A DNA stretch of 64,000 nucleotides from Methylomonas sp. LW13 (GTDB taxonomy: Bacteria; Pseudomonadota; Gammaproteobacteria; Methylococcales; Methylomonadaceae), in the NCBI RefSeq assembly GCF_016865255.1, contig NZ_CP033381.1, forward strand, positions 310,001 through 374,000, given 5' to 3'. Below the pieces are notes generated by a model. That model did not search any database and was not told the origin of the DNA. It saw only the letters and a program-made list of their open reading frames with translations. Below, in pieces: positions 19,337-28,762 of the stretch. The translations under genes were made by a program, and so were the position numbers. Each line of letters opens with the position of its first letter. Position 1 is the first letter of the stretch.

Positions 19337-19459
19337 ATGAATAAACAAGACGACATCGAATTTAAACTTCGCCCGGCATTGCAAGAATGGCAGGAAAAAG
19401 AAGCCTTCCTTGCGAAGTTAAACAAAACGGAAAGGATGGATGACTTACCATCCAAATAA
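19337..19459 (+). CDS. Very small uncertain reading frame
   Basis: This is a 40-residue frame of charged, alpha-helical composition (Q, E, K rich) that ends SerLys. No Shine-Dalgarno sequence or recognisable family was found. The rest of the 18770-19564 gap holds repeats and only short frames. One of these (19156-19230) is in line with further open stretches after a stop, so the area may be the remains of a decayed gene. It is listed mainly to document the gap. Confidence 0.15.
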   Translation: MNKQDDIEFKLRPALQEWQEKEAFLAKLNKTERMDDLPSK

Positions 19460-19564
19460 AAATTTTTATTCTTACGTGAATTGCGCAAGCCAACAACACA
19501 TGAATTTTCATGGCATTAGCGTGCGCAGCTATTGCCCGATTCTAACCTCCAAAACAACCATGTA

Positions 19565-19969
19565 ATGGCTAAATATAAAAATAATCACAAGATGGCGGTG
19601 GTGTTTATATTATTAAGTATTGTCTGGATAGCTATCCTATTCACAGAGTCTTCACAGCCACCAGCCCCAATATTGGGAGAAGTTTCCGGCTTGGATAAAG
19701 TCGCGCATTTTTTTGCATTTGGAGTATTGGCAATATTGATTTGTGGCGCTGCTTTTAATTTGTATCCGGGGGCTGGCTTATCAAAATATATTACGCCATT
19801 ATTGATTGTGACAATTATTGGTCTTGCTGATGAGCTTTATCAGCTATCCAATCCTAATAGAGCTTTTGAGTTATTAGATTTGGTGGCCGATATTAGTGGT
19901 GCTGTTGTGTTTTTAATTTCTTTTAAATTGATTACAAGAAGTAAATTCGGGCGTCGCGTGACTTTTTAA
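19565..19969 (+). CDS. VanZ-like membrane protein
   Basis: This 134-residue protein (start at the ATG opening MAKYKNNHK; the frame extends 11 codons further upstream) has four hydrophobic helices. It carries the VanZ-family signatures SGLDKVAHFFAFGVLA and IGLADELYQLSNPNRAFELLD. VanZ-like proteins occur in many polysaccharide and exosortase-type clusters with no firm biochemical role. It opens the AT-rich part of the island. Confidence 0.75.
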   Translation: MAKYKNNHKMAVVFILLSIVWIAILFTESSQPPAPILGEVSGLDKVAHFFAFGVLAILICGAAFNLYPGAGLSKYITPLLIVTIIGLADELYQLSNPNRAFELLDLVADISGAVVFLISFKLITRSKFGRRVTF

Positions 19970-20051
19970 AAATAGCTGATATTGTCGGTTTGTTTCGGAT
20001 GATGAGTATTAGGCTATAAATCAAACAATTAAGCGGTTTTTTCATTAATAT

Positions 20052-21065
20052 TTGGCTGGCTGGTTAACAAACTTGGATAAAAAAAACAGACTCGTTGATA
20101 TAGATAAAGCTAAAGGATTTGCAATTTTCCTTGTTGTATTGGGGCATATCGTCGCAGCGGACACTCCTGTTGGAAATGAGTGGTATGCGGTTCTCAAGTT
20201 TTATATCTATAAGTTTCATATGCCATTTTTTATGTTCATATCCGGGGTAATAATGGCATATACATTTCCGGGCATTAAAAATAGTAAGGATTACTTTAAG
20301 TATATTTTTAGAAAGCTAAAGAGGTTGGCGCCGGGATATGTTTTATTTGGGGCTTTAATTTATGTGGGTAAGGTGGCTTCTTCAAAGGTAATGCATGTTG
20401 ATGGTTTGCCGGGGGGGGTATATTCCGAGCTATATAACCTTCTATTAGTTCCATCTCAAAGCGCAGGAGGTTCGCTTTGGTTTATCTATGTTTTAATGGA
20501 AATGTATATAGTGTTTCCATTATTTATAGTGTTTTTTATCAAAAGGCCGGTAATTATTTTATTGGCGGGTTTGATTGCTGAGTTTATTCCTGTATCTAAT
20601 GTTTTTATGCTGGATAGGTTTTGCGAATATTTTTTGTTTTTTGCGATAGGTGTTGTTGTTGTTCAGCGGTACCAAGAGTATTTAAGTGTTATTGATAAGT
20701 ATAGATATTATCTTGTTGTGCTATTCATTTTATCGTTTTCTGCGGTGGTGTTTTTTTCCCCATTAGTTTCAAAAATAATTATAAGTTTTTTTTCTTTGCC
20801 TGCATTGCAGGCGGTAATGAGATTTCGGGTTATGGAGATCGTTTCCATTTGGGATGTTTTGGGTAAATATACCTATAGTATTTACTTAATGAATACAATC
20901 TTAATCGGCCTCGCAAAGGGTATAGTCTTAATGTTTACTTCTTGGGATGGGGTTAATTTTTTAGTAATAGCACCTATTCTGCTGCTGGCTGGAGTATGTG
21001 GTCCGGTCTTTGTGAAAAAATATATTTTTAGGTATGTGCCATTATTGAACTCTGTGACAAATTAG
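20052..21065 (+). CDS. Acyltransferase family 3 membrane protein (OatA/fucose acetylase-like)
   Basis: This polytopic membrane protein of about 337 residues has ten or so hydrophobic segments. The acyltransferase-3 N-terminus VDIDKAKGFAIFLVVLGHIV carries the His typical of the family's first helix, and FHMPFFMFISGV follows. It probably O-acetylates a sugar of the island's polysaccharide. There is no ATG at the front; the start is either TTG 20052 or TTG 20073, so the N-terminus is uncertain. It is strongly AT-rich, like the following genes. Confidence 0.82.
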   Translation: MAGWLTNLDKKNRLVDIDKAKGFAIFLVVLGHIVAADTPVGNEWYAVLKFYIYKFHMPFFMFISGVIMAYTFPGIKNSKDYFKYIFRKLKRLAPGYVLFGALIYVGKVASSKVMHVDGLPGGVYSELYNLLLVPSQSAGGSLWFIYVLMEMYIVFPLFIVFFIKRPVIILLAGLIAEFIPVSNVFMLDRFCEYFLFFAIGVVVVQRYQEYLSVIDKYRYYLVVLFILSFSAVVFFSPLVSKIIISFFSLPALQAVMRFRVMEIVSIWDVLGKYTYSIYLMNTILIGLAKGIVLMFTSWDGVNFLVIAPILLLAGVCGPVFVKKYIFRYVPLLNSVTN

Positions 21066-21350
21066 TGGGGTTTTTGGATGGTCATTGTTTTAATATTTGA
21101 TGCTCACTATATAGAGTTTGTGATTTAATTATAGTAAATGATAGTGAAATGGTGATTATTTGATTTTATTTTTCAATATTCGACTATAAATATTTGCTAT
21201 AAAATAAGGCAATGGAGAGGATGCTTTATTGAGTTGATTTTAATAAGTACGTTTTGTGATTTTCTTAATGGTATAGCTCCATAATTGATGAAGGGCGAGC
21301 CGGAAAATAACGTTGGCATATTGGTTCAAAGTATAGAGTTATTTTATATA

Positions 21351-22835
21351 ATGAGTGTATTACATAGCATAAAATGGAATTATTTGGGTGCCTTATTCAA
21401 AGGTGTCTCCCAGTTAGTTGTGCTTGCCGTAATGGCCAGGCTATTAAAGCCCGAAGAATTCGGGTTAATGGCTTTAGCTCTAGTGACTATAAAGTTTGGT
21501 AGTTATTTTTCAGACTTCGGTCTTTCAGCGGCAATTCAGCAGAAGAAGGAAATAAAAGATACAGATATACAGGCGTCGTTTTGGTTTTCTTTAATCGCTG
21601 GATTATTTTTTTGTTTAATTATTTATTGTCTGGCAACTCCTCTGTCACTCTTTTTTGATACGCCGGAATTAGTATCAGTAATAAATATAGTTGCTATAAG
21701 TTTTATATTGATTGGCGTGTCCGCCACGCCAATTGGTCTATTAAAAAGAAATATGCAGTTTAAGTACCTGTCTATAGTGGAGTCCATTAGCTATTTAGTC
21801 AGCAATGGCGTGATAGGTGTGCTAATGGCTTATTATGGTTACGGGGTATATAGTCTGGCTATGGCCTATCTAAGTCAGCTCTTGTTTGTGTTTGTCGCAA
21901 GCTATATCAAGACGAGGCATTCGCTCAGGATTAATTTAAATGTGTCAGATTACAAGCATATACTAACTTTCGGTGGCGGATATTCTATAGCTAGCTTCAT
22001 GAGCTTCATCGGCTCCAATATAGATCATCTGCTGATAGGGAAGTATTTTCCCGCGGCGGAGCTCGGAATATGGAACAGAAGTAGAAATATAATATCCATG
22101 CCTTCCTATAATTTATTGGTTTCGATAACCGGGGTTCTACTGCCCGCGTATTCGAAACACCAGCATGATAAACAACAATTTAGTGAGTTATACATTAAAA
22201 GCTTAGTAATAACTGGGCTTTTTCTTGTGCCCGTTGCGGGTGGAATGTTTGCTGCCGCACCACAGTTGGTTGATGTTTTACTCGGTCAAAACTGGCAAAA
22301 CGCAGTAATGTTCGTGCAAATATCGGCGTTATTTGTACCTATAGAAATGCTTGCTAGTGTAGCAGCGACTGCTTGCAGTGCTATAGGCGCGTTATCTCTA
22401 CAGATCAGAATCCAAACAGTATTATTATCGGTTTCCGCTCCTATAATGCTGTATTTTGCATTACAGCAGAAGTTAGAGTTAATACTGATAACCTTGGCTA
22501 CGTATTATTGGTTAAGGTTTTTTATATACTTATTTGTTTTTGGAAAAAGACTTGAAATAAGGCCATGGGTTCATTTTGAAATCATTTTTTCACAATTGAT
22601 GGGCGCCGCTTGGGTGGGAGGGTTGATTTATCTCACTGCACATTATTATTCGGGCGTAAATGCTTTTCAATTATTGCCAATTGAAGTCGCTGTAGGTGGC
22701 GCAGGGCTTTTAACATTTATCATCTTTGGGCCTGCAAAGAGGGTTCGACAAATAATCCGCAGCTTTTTAATCACTCGCCAACCAAGTGGTACGCTAAATA
22801 CATTAGCTAAAACTGTTTTAAAGAAGGGATATTAA
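21351..22835 (+). CDS. Polysaccharide flippase, Wzx/MOP superfamily
   Basis: This 494-residue protein has 12-14 predicted TM helices. It begins MSVLHSIKWNYLGALFKGVSQ and has the family's early AVMARLLKPEEFGLMALA motif, typical of WzxC/LPS-biosynthesis flippases. It would translocate undecaprenyl-linked repeat units across the inner membrane. The frame extends 22 codons upstream to a TTG, but the ATG at 21351 fits family N-termini. The next gene starts 2 bases after its stop, so it is cotranscribed with the glycosyltransferases. Confidence 0.88.
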   Translation: MSVLHSIKWNYLGALFKGVSQLVVLAVMARLLKPEEFGLMALALVTIKFGSYFSDFGLSAAIQQKKEIKDTDIQASFWFSLIAGLFFCLIIYCLATPLSLFFDTPELVSVINIVAISFILIGVSATPIGLLKRNMQFKYLSIVESISYLVSNGVIGVLMAYYGYGVYSLAMAYLSQLLFVFVASYIKTRHSLRINLNVSDYKHILTFGGGYSIASFMSFIGSNIDHLLIGKYFPAAELGIWNRSRNIISMPSYNLLVSITGVLLPAYSKHQHDKQQFSELYIKSLVITGLFLVPVAGGMFAAAPQLVDVLLGQNWQNAVMFVQISALFVPIEMLASVAATACSAIGALSLQIRIQTVLLSVSAPIMLYFALQQKLELILITLATYYWLRFFIYLFVFGKRLEIRPWVHFEIIFSQLMGAAWVGGLIYLTAHYYSGVNAFQLLPIEVAVGGAGLLTFIIFGPAKRVRQIIRSFLITRQPSGTLNTLAKTVLKKGY

Positions 22836-22837
22836 AG

Positions 22838-23929
22838 ATGAAAAAGCTACGACTTTTATATTTGCCGATTGAAGATAAAGAAGGCGATCAACCCGCAAGG
22901 CGCAAGATTTTTACTGATATGGTTGAAGAAGGGCGGCTTGAAGCCCTGGAAATATTTTCTTATGTGATTTACGGCCGGAATAATGGTTGGAAATTAATGT
23001 GTGAGAAAATATATGAACTGGCACGAGACTTTCAAGCCGATGCAATATATTGGCAAGGCGTTTGGTATGGGGGGCCGCTAGATGAAGAAATGCTGCGTAA
23101 AATGAGAGACTTACCAGCTAAGCCCGCAATATGTAATGAAAATGGAGATCCGTTTGGAAACTTCTGGGTGGTTCCGTATCCAAAGTCCCTTCTAATGCAG
23201 GTTAAATATACTGATGTTTGTTTTAATCAGGGCTTAGGTCGAATGGCTGATTACCTTAAAGCGAAAGGCGCAAAACATGTCTATCTCCTTCCTGCGGCCT
23301 ATGATCATATTAGTTTCAATCAGCCGATTAGCAATCAGCAAGAAAAAGAAAACGAACTGGTTATGATAGCAAACAGATGGAAATCAAGAAGGCCATTCGC
23401 GTCAGCACCAGGTGCAAAAAATAGACCTATATTAATAAAATTGTTGGAAGAAGAGTTTGGTAGTAAATTCGCATTATATGGGCGAGGTTGGGAAAAGTTT
23501 TCCTGTTCAAGAGGGCCTATTGGCTTTTTCCAACAAATTGATGCGTACAATAATTCTAAGGTAGCTATAGGGATCCCTCAGTTTAGCGACATCGAATATT
23601 ACGATTCCAATAGGCCTTTTAATACCATAGCTACTGGCATACCTTATGTTTCCGGATATTCTCCAAAATTCGAGCATATTTTGAAAGATGGAGAACATTG
23701 CCATTATTTTAAAACCGCTAATGAAGCGGTTGATAAAATAAAATGGTTGTTGTCAATGCCCGATCAGCAAAGAATGGAGCTTGGCCGGACTGCTGCCGAG
23801 TATGTGCGAAAAAATCACACACAACGTCATAGAATGGAAATACTCATCTCAACATTGGAAGGGGTTTGGGCGCATAAGCATCTGAATGCGCCTTTCCCGG
23901 AGCCGATAACCGATTTTTTTGCAAAGTAG
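22838..23929 (+). CDS. Glycosyltransferase (CgeB/GT1-like)
   Basis: This 363-residue cytoplasmic protein has a weak GT-B fold pattern. It has an N-terminal LRLLYLPIED and a central linker, and a C-terminal half contains ALYGRGWEKF, SKVAIGIPQFSDIEYYDSNRPFN, a GIPYVSGYSPKFEHI nucleotide-sugar-binding-like segment and an HTQRHRMEIL ending. This resembles CgeB-type/Glyco_trans_1_2 transferases. Donor and acceptor are unknown. It lies two bases after the flippase and has an AAAGATG-type start context. Confidence 0.7.
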   Translation: MKKLRLLYLPIEDKEGDQPARRKIFTDMVEEGRLEALEIFSYVIYGRNNGWKLMCEKIYELARDFQADAIYWQGVWYGGPLDEEMLRKMRDLPAKPAICNENGDPFGNFWVVPYPKSLLMQVKYTDVCFNQGLGRMADYLKAKGAKHVYLLPAAYDHISFNQPISNQQEKENELVMIANRWKSRRPFASAPGAKNRPILIKLLEEEFGSKFALYGRGWEKFSCSRGPIGFFQQIDAYNNSKVAIGIPQFSDIEYYDSNRPFNTIATGIPYVSGYSPKFEHILKDGEHCHYFKTANEAVDKIKWLLSMPDQQRMELGRTAAEYVRKNHTQRHRMEILISTLEGVWAHKHLNAPFPEPITDFFAK

Positions 23930-23975
23930 CAATGAGTTTAATGTTTAATGCCAGCAACAATATCAAAACATAATT

Positions 23976-25226
23976 ATGTCGAAACAAAAAAAAATTCTTT
24001 ATATTCATCATACTGCAGTAAACGGTGGCGCTACAATGAGTCTCTTTTATCTGCTTGAATACGTTAGTCGACAATATGAAGTTGTTGTTTATTTTGTTGA
24101 AACTGGACCTGCTGTAGATTACTACAAAGCCGCAGGAATTAGATGTGTTATTGATAAGGGCTTAGGAAAGCTGCCGCACTGTACAATCGTAAATCAAAAT
24201 TTGAATCCTATGTCTTTTAAATTCTATCACGATTTAAAGCCGTATTTAAAAAACTACTTAAAGTTGGTTCCTACATATTATCGGATGAAAGAGATATTGT
24301 TGGAAGAGAAACCTGATATAGTGCATCTGAATTCAACTGTATTGATAGCCGAAGGGATAGCAACAAAAACGTCAGGAATACCCTTGGTTTGGCATATGAG
24401 GGATTTTTTGGAATACGGCAATTTCAAACTACGTTATAGAGTTTTAAGGGAAATAATAACGAGATGCAGTGACGTGGTGATTGGGTTGTGCGAATCGGAA
24501 ATCAATAGAGTTTCGCCAGGAGCAAAAGGCATAGTGATACCAAACTTTGTAAGTTTTGATAAATTTAATTATGAAAATGTTGTTCCGGTAAATTTGCGTA
24601 GCAAATTAGATGTTCCGGCTGAAACAAAAATTATTGCCATTCTTGGTTGGAATACCCCGGCCAAAGGAGCGCTCACGCTGATGAAGGCATTTGCGAAAAT
24701 AAGCAAAAAGTTTCCTAGTAGCGTCTTGGTGTTTTTCGGTGAAGGTCAACAACAAGCAAATAAGAGCAAGATTAAGAGTTTATTGCGTTTATTGGCCGGT
24801 AAAAAGAATCTAAGGGTCGAGCTGCAAAAAATTATTGACGTTTATGAGTTGCAAAGCAGGGTGTTCTTTCCTGGTATTATTTTTGATATTGCAAGCTATA
24901 TAGCGGAGGTTGATATTGTCGCTGCCCCTTTTACCGAGCCGCATTTCGCTCGCCCTATACTGGAAGCGGGGGCGATGAAAACGGTAGTTATTACCAGTGA
25001 TATTGATGGTACCAGAGAAATGGTGTTAAACGGTCAGGCAGGTTATCTAGCCAAGCCCGGTGACACCGAGGAATGGGCTAGACAGTTGGAGTTAGCCCTT
25101 TCCTCTGACAATAAAGATAAAATAGAAGCAATGTATATAAATACACAGCGAACATACAATTCTGAGGTGAATGCAAATAACACTATTGCAGTATATCGTG
25201 GTGTTTTGTCTGATTTAGTTTGTTGA
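23976..25226 (+). CDS. Glycosyltransferase family 4
   Basis: This 416-residue GT-B protein has an N-terminal ILYIHHTAVNGGATMSL (Gly-rich loop of GT4), a first domain ending near 190, and a second domain with IIAILGWNTPAKGALTLMKAF, VLVFFGEGQQ, FFPGI and the E-x7-E-like EPHFARPILEAG. It is a retaining sugar transferase for the repeat unit; its specificity is unknown. The stop overlaps the next gene's ATG in a TGATG arrangement, so the two are coupled. Confidence 0.87.
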   Translation: MSKQKKILYIHHTAVNGGATMSLFYLLEYVSRQYEVVVYFVETGPAVDYYKAAGIRCVIDKGLGKLPHCTIVNQNLNPMSFKFYHDLKPYLKNYLKLVPTYYRMKEILLEEKPDIVHLNSTVLIAEGIATKTSGIPLVWHMRDFLEYGNFKLRYRVLREIITRCSDVVIGLCESEINRVSPGAKGIVIPNFVSFDKFNYENVVPVNLRSKLDVPAETKIIAILGWNTPAKGALTLMKAFAKISKKFPSSVLVFFGEGQQQANKSKIKSLLRLLAGKKNLRVELQKIIDVYELQSRVFFPGIIFDIASYIAEVDIVAAPFTEPHFARPILEAGAMKTVVITSDIDGTREMVLNGQAGYLAKPGDTEEWARQLELALSSDNKDKIEAMYINTQRTYNSEVNANNTIAVYRGVLSDLVC

Positions 25227-26455
25227 TGATGAATAACTTCCGTTTTAAAGGCCTGACGTTATTTGTATTTTGTCTATATCTTTTCTGGGGTTTTTTTGGT
25301 GTTGATCTAACCATGAATGGCGAAGCCTTAAGGTTTCCCCTGCACAGAGCTTATATTCTGCTGACCTTGCTCATTTTATGTTTTAACATCAAAGAGTTTT
25401 TCGTATGTTCAATGAAAAACAGCCTCTTGATGATTCTGATCTTTTACATGTTTATATCTGCGGCATGGTCAAGCAGTCCAGTCGATACGTTTAGATTTGT
25501 GGTCTTTTTGTTTTCATCGCTGGCAATTTGTATTTTGGTAGCGTTGGCCTATAGAGACAATCAGTTAAGACTGATTAGATGGGTTTTTTGGTTGTGCTTT
25601 GTTTTGATAATTTGTTCTATTGTGGCAGCGTTACAATTTCCACAGTACGGTATAAATACAAAAGATTTTGCATCAAGTCGATGGATAGGCATTACTGAGC
25701 ACCCAAATAAACTGGGAGGACTGTCACTCGCGTGTATATGGCTGGCTGTTAATCTTTATTATCTTAGTGCAAGCAAGTTAGAAAAAATTGTGGCACTTTC
25801 TAGCATTCTTATTGCTTTTTACACGGTTATTCATGCGGATAGTATGACTAGTATTCTTGCTTCAATACTTGCAGTCTGTTATACCTCGTATTGGCATTTG
25901 TTAAGCGTAAAAAGTTCAGCAATAAAAATAGTTATATTTTCAATAGCTTTTTTAGGCAGCTTAATTATCACCACTGTCTATATGAGTACCACGGAAATCG
26001 TAAATCAAACGCTTGCGTTAAGTGGGAGAGATACTTCGCTAACGGGACGAACATTGCTGTGGGCAAACGGGCTTGATGCAATATTAGATCACCCGATTAT
26101 TGGCTCTGGTTTTGATGATCTTGAAGGCTTAACAAAAAAATATCATATACTGATGTCGCATCTTCATAATGGGTATATAGAGGTATTGGTTAAAGGTGGT
26201 TTAATTGCTGGCCTGCTTATGTTTTCGATATTAATGAGTGTTTTTATTAAGCAAATGGCTTTGAAAAGAATTGGTAATTCTAGCTTTGTTATATGTCATA
26301 CGGGTTTTGTTTCAATTTTGGTGCATAATATGGCTGAGTCATCCTTATTTAAGGGCTTTAATAGCTTAAGTATTATTTTTATTTTTATTATGGTTTTTAC
26401 CGGTGTCGCTTATTATGACGCGCTGGGAAAGAATTTAATTTCTAAGTCTTTATAA
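25226..26455 (+). CDS. O-antigen ligase/polymerase-like membrane protein (Wzy/WaaL family)
   Basis: This 409-residue protein has about ten TM helices and the large periplasmic loop of Wzy_C proteins. That loop carries SGRDTSLTGRTLLWANGLDAI and SHLHNGYIEVLVKGG, the conserved R and H positions of the O-antigen ligase/polymerase family. In this context it is most likely the repeat-unit polymerase, but sequence alone does not separate Wzy from WaaL. The start is the ATG overlapping the previous stop; a second ATG follows immediately. Confidence 0.83.
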   Translation: MMNNFRFKGLTLFVFCLYLFWGFFGVDLTMNGEALRFPLHRAYILLTLLILCFNIKEFFVCSMKNSLLMILIFYMFISAAWSSSPVDTFRFVVFLFSSLAICILVALAYRDNQLRLIRWVFWLCFVLIICSIVAALQFPQYGINTKDFASSRWIGITEHPNKLGGLSLACIWLAVNLYYLSASKLEKIVALSSILIAFYTVIHADSMTSILASILAVCYTSYWHLLSVKSSAIKIVIFSIAFLGSLIITTVYMSTTEIVNQTLALSGRDTSLTGRTLLWANGLDAILDHPIIGSGFDDLEGLTKKYHILMSHLHNGYIEVLVKGGLIAGLLMFSILMSVFIKQMALKRIGNSSFVICHTGFVSILVHNMAESSLFKGFNSLSIIFIFIMVFTGVAYYDALGKNLISKSL

Positions 26456-26469
26456 TTTTATTAAAAAAT

Positions 26470-27336
26470 ATGGCAATCTGGATCTGTATCCCTGTATTTA
26501 ATCGTATTGATTTTACTATGCAGTGTTTGGCTTCATTGGTAAAACAAGATTACAATGATTATAAAATTGTTATTTGCGATCATGGTTCCACTGATGGAAC
26601 TTCTGAGCGTATTCAAGTCGAGTATCCAGAGGTCATTTTGTTAAGTGCAGACTGTAGTCTTTGGTGGACCGGCGCGATAAATGTTTGTATACAGTATGTG
26701 CTTGAGCATGCCGGGGAAAATGATCTACTCTTAACTCTTAATAACGATACTGAGTTGCCAACGGATTATTTGAAGCAATTAATTAGTTGTAGCGAAAAGT
26801 ATCGTAATAGTATTGTTACCTCTGTTATTCATGACATTAAAACTGGCGAACTTTTTGACATTGGTTATCGGCAAAACTGGCTTCTGGCTACATCTATGCC
26901 AGTTGACTTTGAGCGCGATCATATAGCTAATGATCGCGATGTTATCGAAATCACCCATGCGTCTGGCAGAGGCACGCTATTTCCAATAGCAGTATTTCAA
27001 AGGATAGGACTATATGACGAGAAGCATCTGCCGCATTATGCGGCTGATTACGATTTTTCTTTCAAGGCTGTTAGATCTGGATTTAAAATTTATGTCAGTA
27101 AAAAATGTCGTGTGTTTTCCCATATTGAGGCCACGGGTTTAACTACAGTATTGTCGCAGTTTTCTATGAAAAATATGCTGAATTACTTTTCTGGGATGCG
27201 CTCCCCGGCCAATTTAAAAGCGAGGTTTTGGTACGGTTGGAACAACTGCCCAAAAATTATTTTTCCAGTCTATATTGTTATTGATCTTATGCGAATCACT
27301 GGTAGTTATTGTCGGCACTTTATTATTAGAAATTGA
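26470..27336 (+). CDS. Glycosyltransferase family 2
   Basis: This 288-residue GT-A enzyme begins IWICIPVFNRIDFTMQCL and continues with IVICDHGSTDGT. It has the donor-metal motif NNDTELP near 95 in place of the usual DxD, as in rhamnosyltransferase-like (WbbL/RfbF) members. The later HASGRGTLFP and PHYAADYDFSFKA fit the acceptor/base region. It is probably an inverting transferase adding a deoxyhexose or similar sugar. No clear Shine-Dalgarno precedes the ATG. Confidence 0.85.
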   Translation: MAIWICIPVFNRIDFTMQCLASLVKQDYNDYKIVICDHGSTDGTSERIQVEYPEVILLSADCSLWWTGAINVCIQYVLEHAGENDLLLTLNNDTELPTDYLKQLISCSEKYRNSIVTSVIHDIKTGELFDIGYRQNWLLATSMPVDFERDHIANDRDVIEITHASGRGTLFPIAVFQRIGLYDEKHLPHYAADYDFSFKAVRSGFKIYVSKKCRVFSHIEATGLTTVLSQFSMKNMLNYFSGMRSPANLKARFWYGWNNCPKIIFPVYIVIDLMRITGSYCRHFIIRN

Positions 27337-27361
27337 ACGTTATCAAAAATTGTTTTTAGTT

Positions 27362-28429
27362 ATGGTTACGCAAAGACCTGCGCGCAAGATTGATTCGCTC
27401 CAGGCTATTAGAGCATTTGCAGCGATTGCTGTGATGCTATTTCACGGCACAGAAATGTTAAGTGAACGGTTAGGTTACTTGTTTGTTAGTAATGTATTCA
27501 TGGCTGGGTTTTCTGGTGTAGATATATTCTTTGTATTAAGCGGATTCATTATTTTGTACACTTCCAGTTCTGGAATTGATTTTTATAGGTTCATACAAAA
27601 GCGATTTATTAGAATATACCCCGTATATTGGCTTGTTACCTTGCTTTTGGTGGGGTGGTTTTTTGTCTCCCCTACCCCTGAGCAGTCTTATAAAGGTGAT
27701 CTTGGGGTGATCTTGGGGTCGCTTTCATTGTTTCCACAGAAACAATATGTTATGGGCGTGGCTTGGACACTAACTTATGAAGTTATCTTCTACATTGTTT
27801 TCGCCCTTACTTATTTTAAAAGCCCAATCTATTTGTTTTTTACGTTTCTTATTTGGGTTGTTGTGATTTTAAGCTGTGATTTTTTCGATATTAAGTCCGG
27901 ATATTTGGCTGTTGATTCGCTAGTCAATCCAATTATTCTGAATTTTGCACTGGGTTGTTTGATAGCCTATGCGTATAAAAGGAACTCAGTGTGTCAGTAT
28001 GCCGTTTGGTTTTTTTGGATTGGTGTTTTTTTATTTACATTAGCATGGTCATCTTTTTATTATTTTAGATTATCAGATTCAACGGTCTTTGCTGGCGAAA
28101 TGGCGAGGGTCTATTTGTTTGGATTGCCAGCTGCAATTCTTATATTTGGGGCGCTTCATATTCCTACTTCAGTTCCTAAAGTACTCGTTTACTTGGGTGA
28201 TGCTTCCTATTCGCTCTACTTGTTGCATGGAACTGTATTGTCAATCTTATTAAAATTTGTTGTTAAGCTAAATCATGTAGCAATTTTTAGTAGTTTTGGC
28301 GGTGCAGCTTTTTTGTTTGTATGCGCCGTGTTTATCAGTTGTTGTTTTTATAGTTTAGTAGAAAGAAATCTGTTGAAGCTTCTGAGTGCATTAATATCGC
28401 GGCCCGCTGTAGTTATTCACAAAAGTTAA
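27362..28429 (+). CDS. Acyltransferase family 3 membrane protein (second)
   Basis: This 355-residue polytopic protein starts at the ATG giving MVTQRPARKIDSLQAIRA. The upstream extension would overlap the preceding transferase and is hydrophobic chance sequence. Family marks are AIRAFAAIAVMLFHGTE, GFSGVDIFFVLSGFII, QKRFIRIYPVYW and the late YLGDASYSLYLLHG. It is distinct from the acyltransferase at 20 kb: this one is of the ExoZ/OafA type with the RxxRIxPxY motif. It probably O-acetylates the polymer. Confidence 0.87.
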   Translation: MVTQRPARKIDSLQAIRAFAAIAVMLFHGTEMLSERLGYLFVSNVFMAGFSGVDIFFVLSGFIILYTSSSGIDFYRFIQKRFIRIYPVYWLVTLLLVGWFFVSPTPEQSYKGDLGVILGSLSLFPQKQYVMGVAWTLTYEVIFYIVFALTYFKSPIYLFFTFLIWVVVILSCDFFDIKSGYLAVDSLVNPIILNFALGCLIAYAYKRNSVCQYAVWFFWIGVFLFTLAWSSFYYFRLSDSTVFAGEMARVYLFGLPAAILIFGALHIPTSVPKVLVYLGDASYSLYLLHGTVLSILLKFVVKLNHVAIFSSFGGAAFLFVCAVFISCCFYSLVERNLLKLLSALISRPAVVIHKS

Positions 28430-28762
28430 AAGGTTGTTTTCGCTTCTTAATAGACCTATGGAAATCTTGGTTAGAACTTTAATTTTTAATTCTGATTTCT
28501 AGTTGGATAACTGTTATTTGTTAATTCGCTAATTCGAGAGCGGAAGTGCTCCGAAAATGTTTTGGTAGTCATTAATTGCTAAATCAAGTGGTTTATATGT
28601 TGGAAATATGCGGGAAATAGGAAGGGTGGCGAGATAGTTTTTCGGATTGCTTATTAGTATGCTTGCGGAGTTTGGTGTTGTTTTGAAGTAGCAGTTATTT
28701 GGTTAAATCTTTGATGTATTAATTTCTAGCGCAGTTTTTCTTAAACTATCGGTTTATTAATT
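28430..28762. other. Gene-free stretch
   Basis: This is 333 bases of AT-rich sequence inside the island, between the second acyltransferase and the methyltransferase. No open frame of note, no dispersed repeat, no clear terminator and no recognisable promoter were seen. It may mark an operon boundary or the scar of a deletion. Confidence 0.4.
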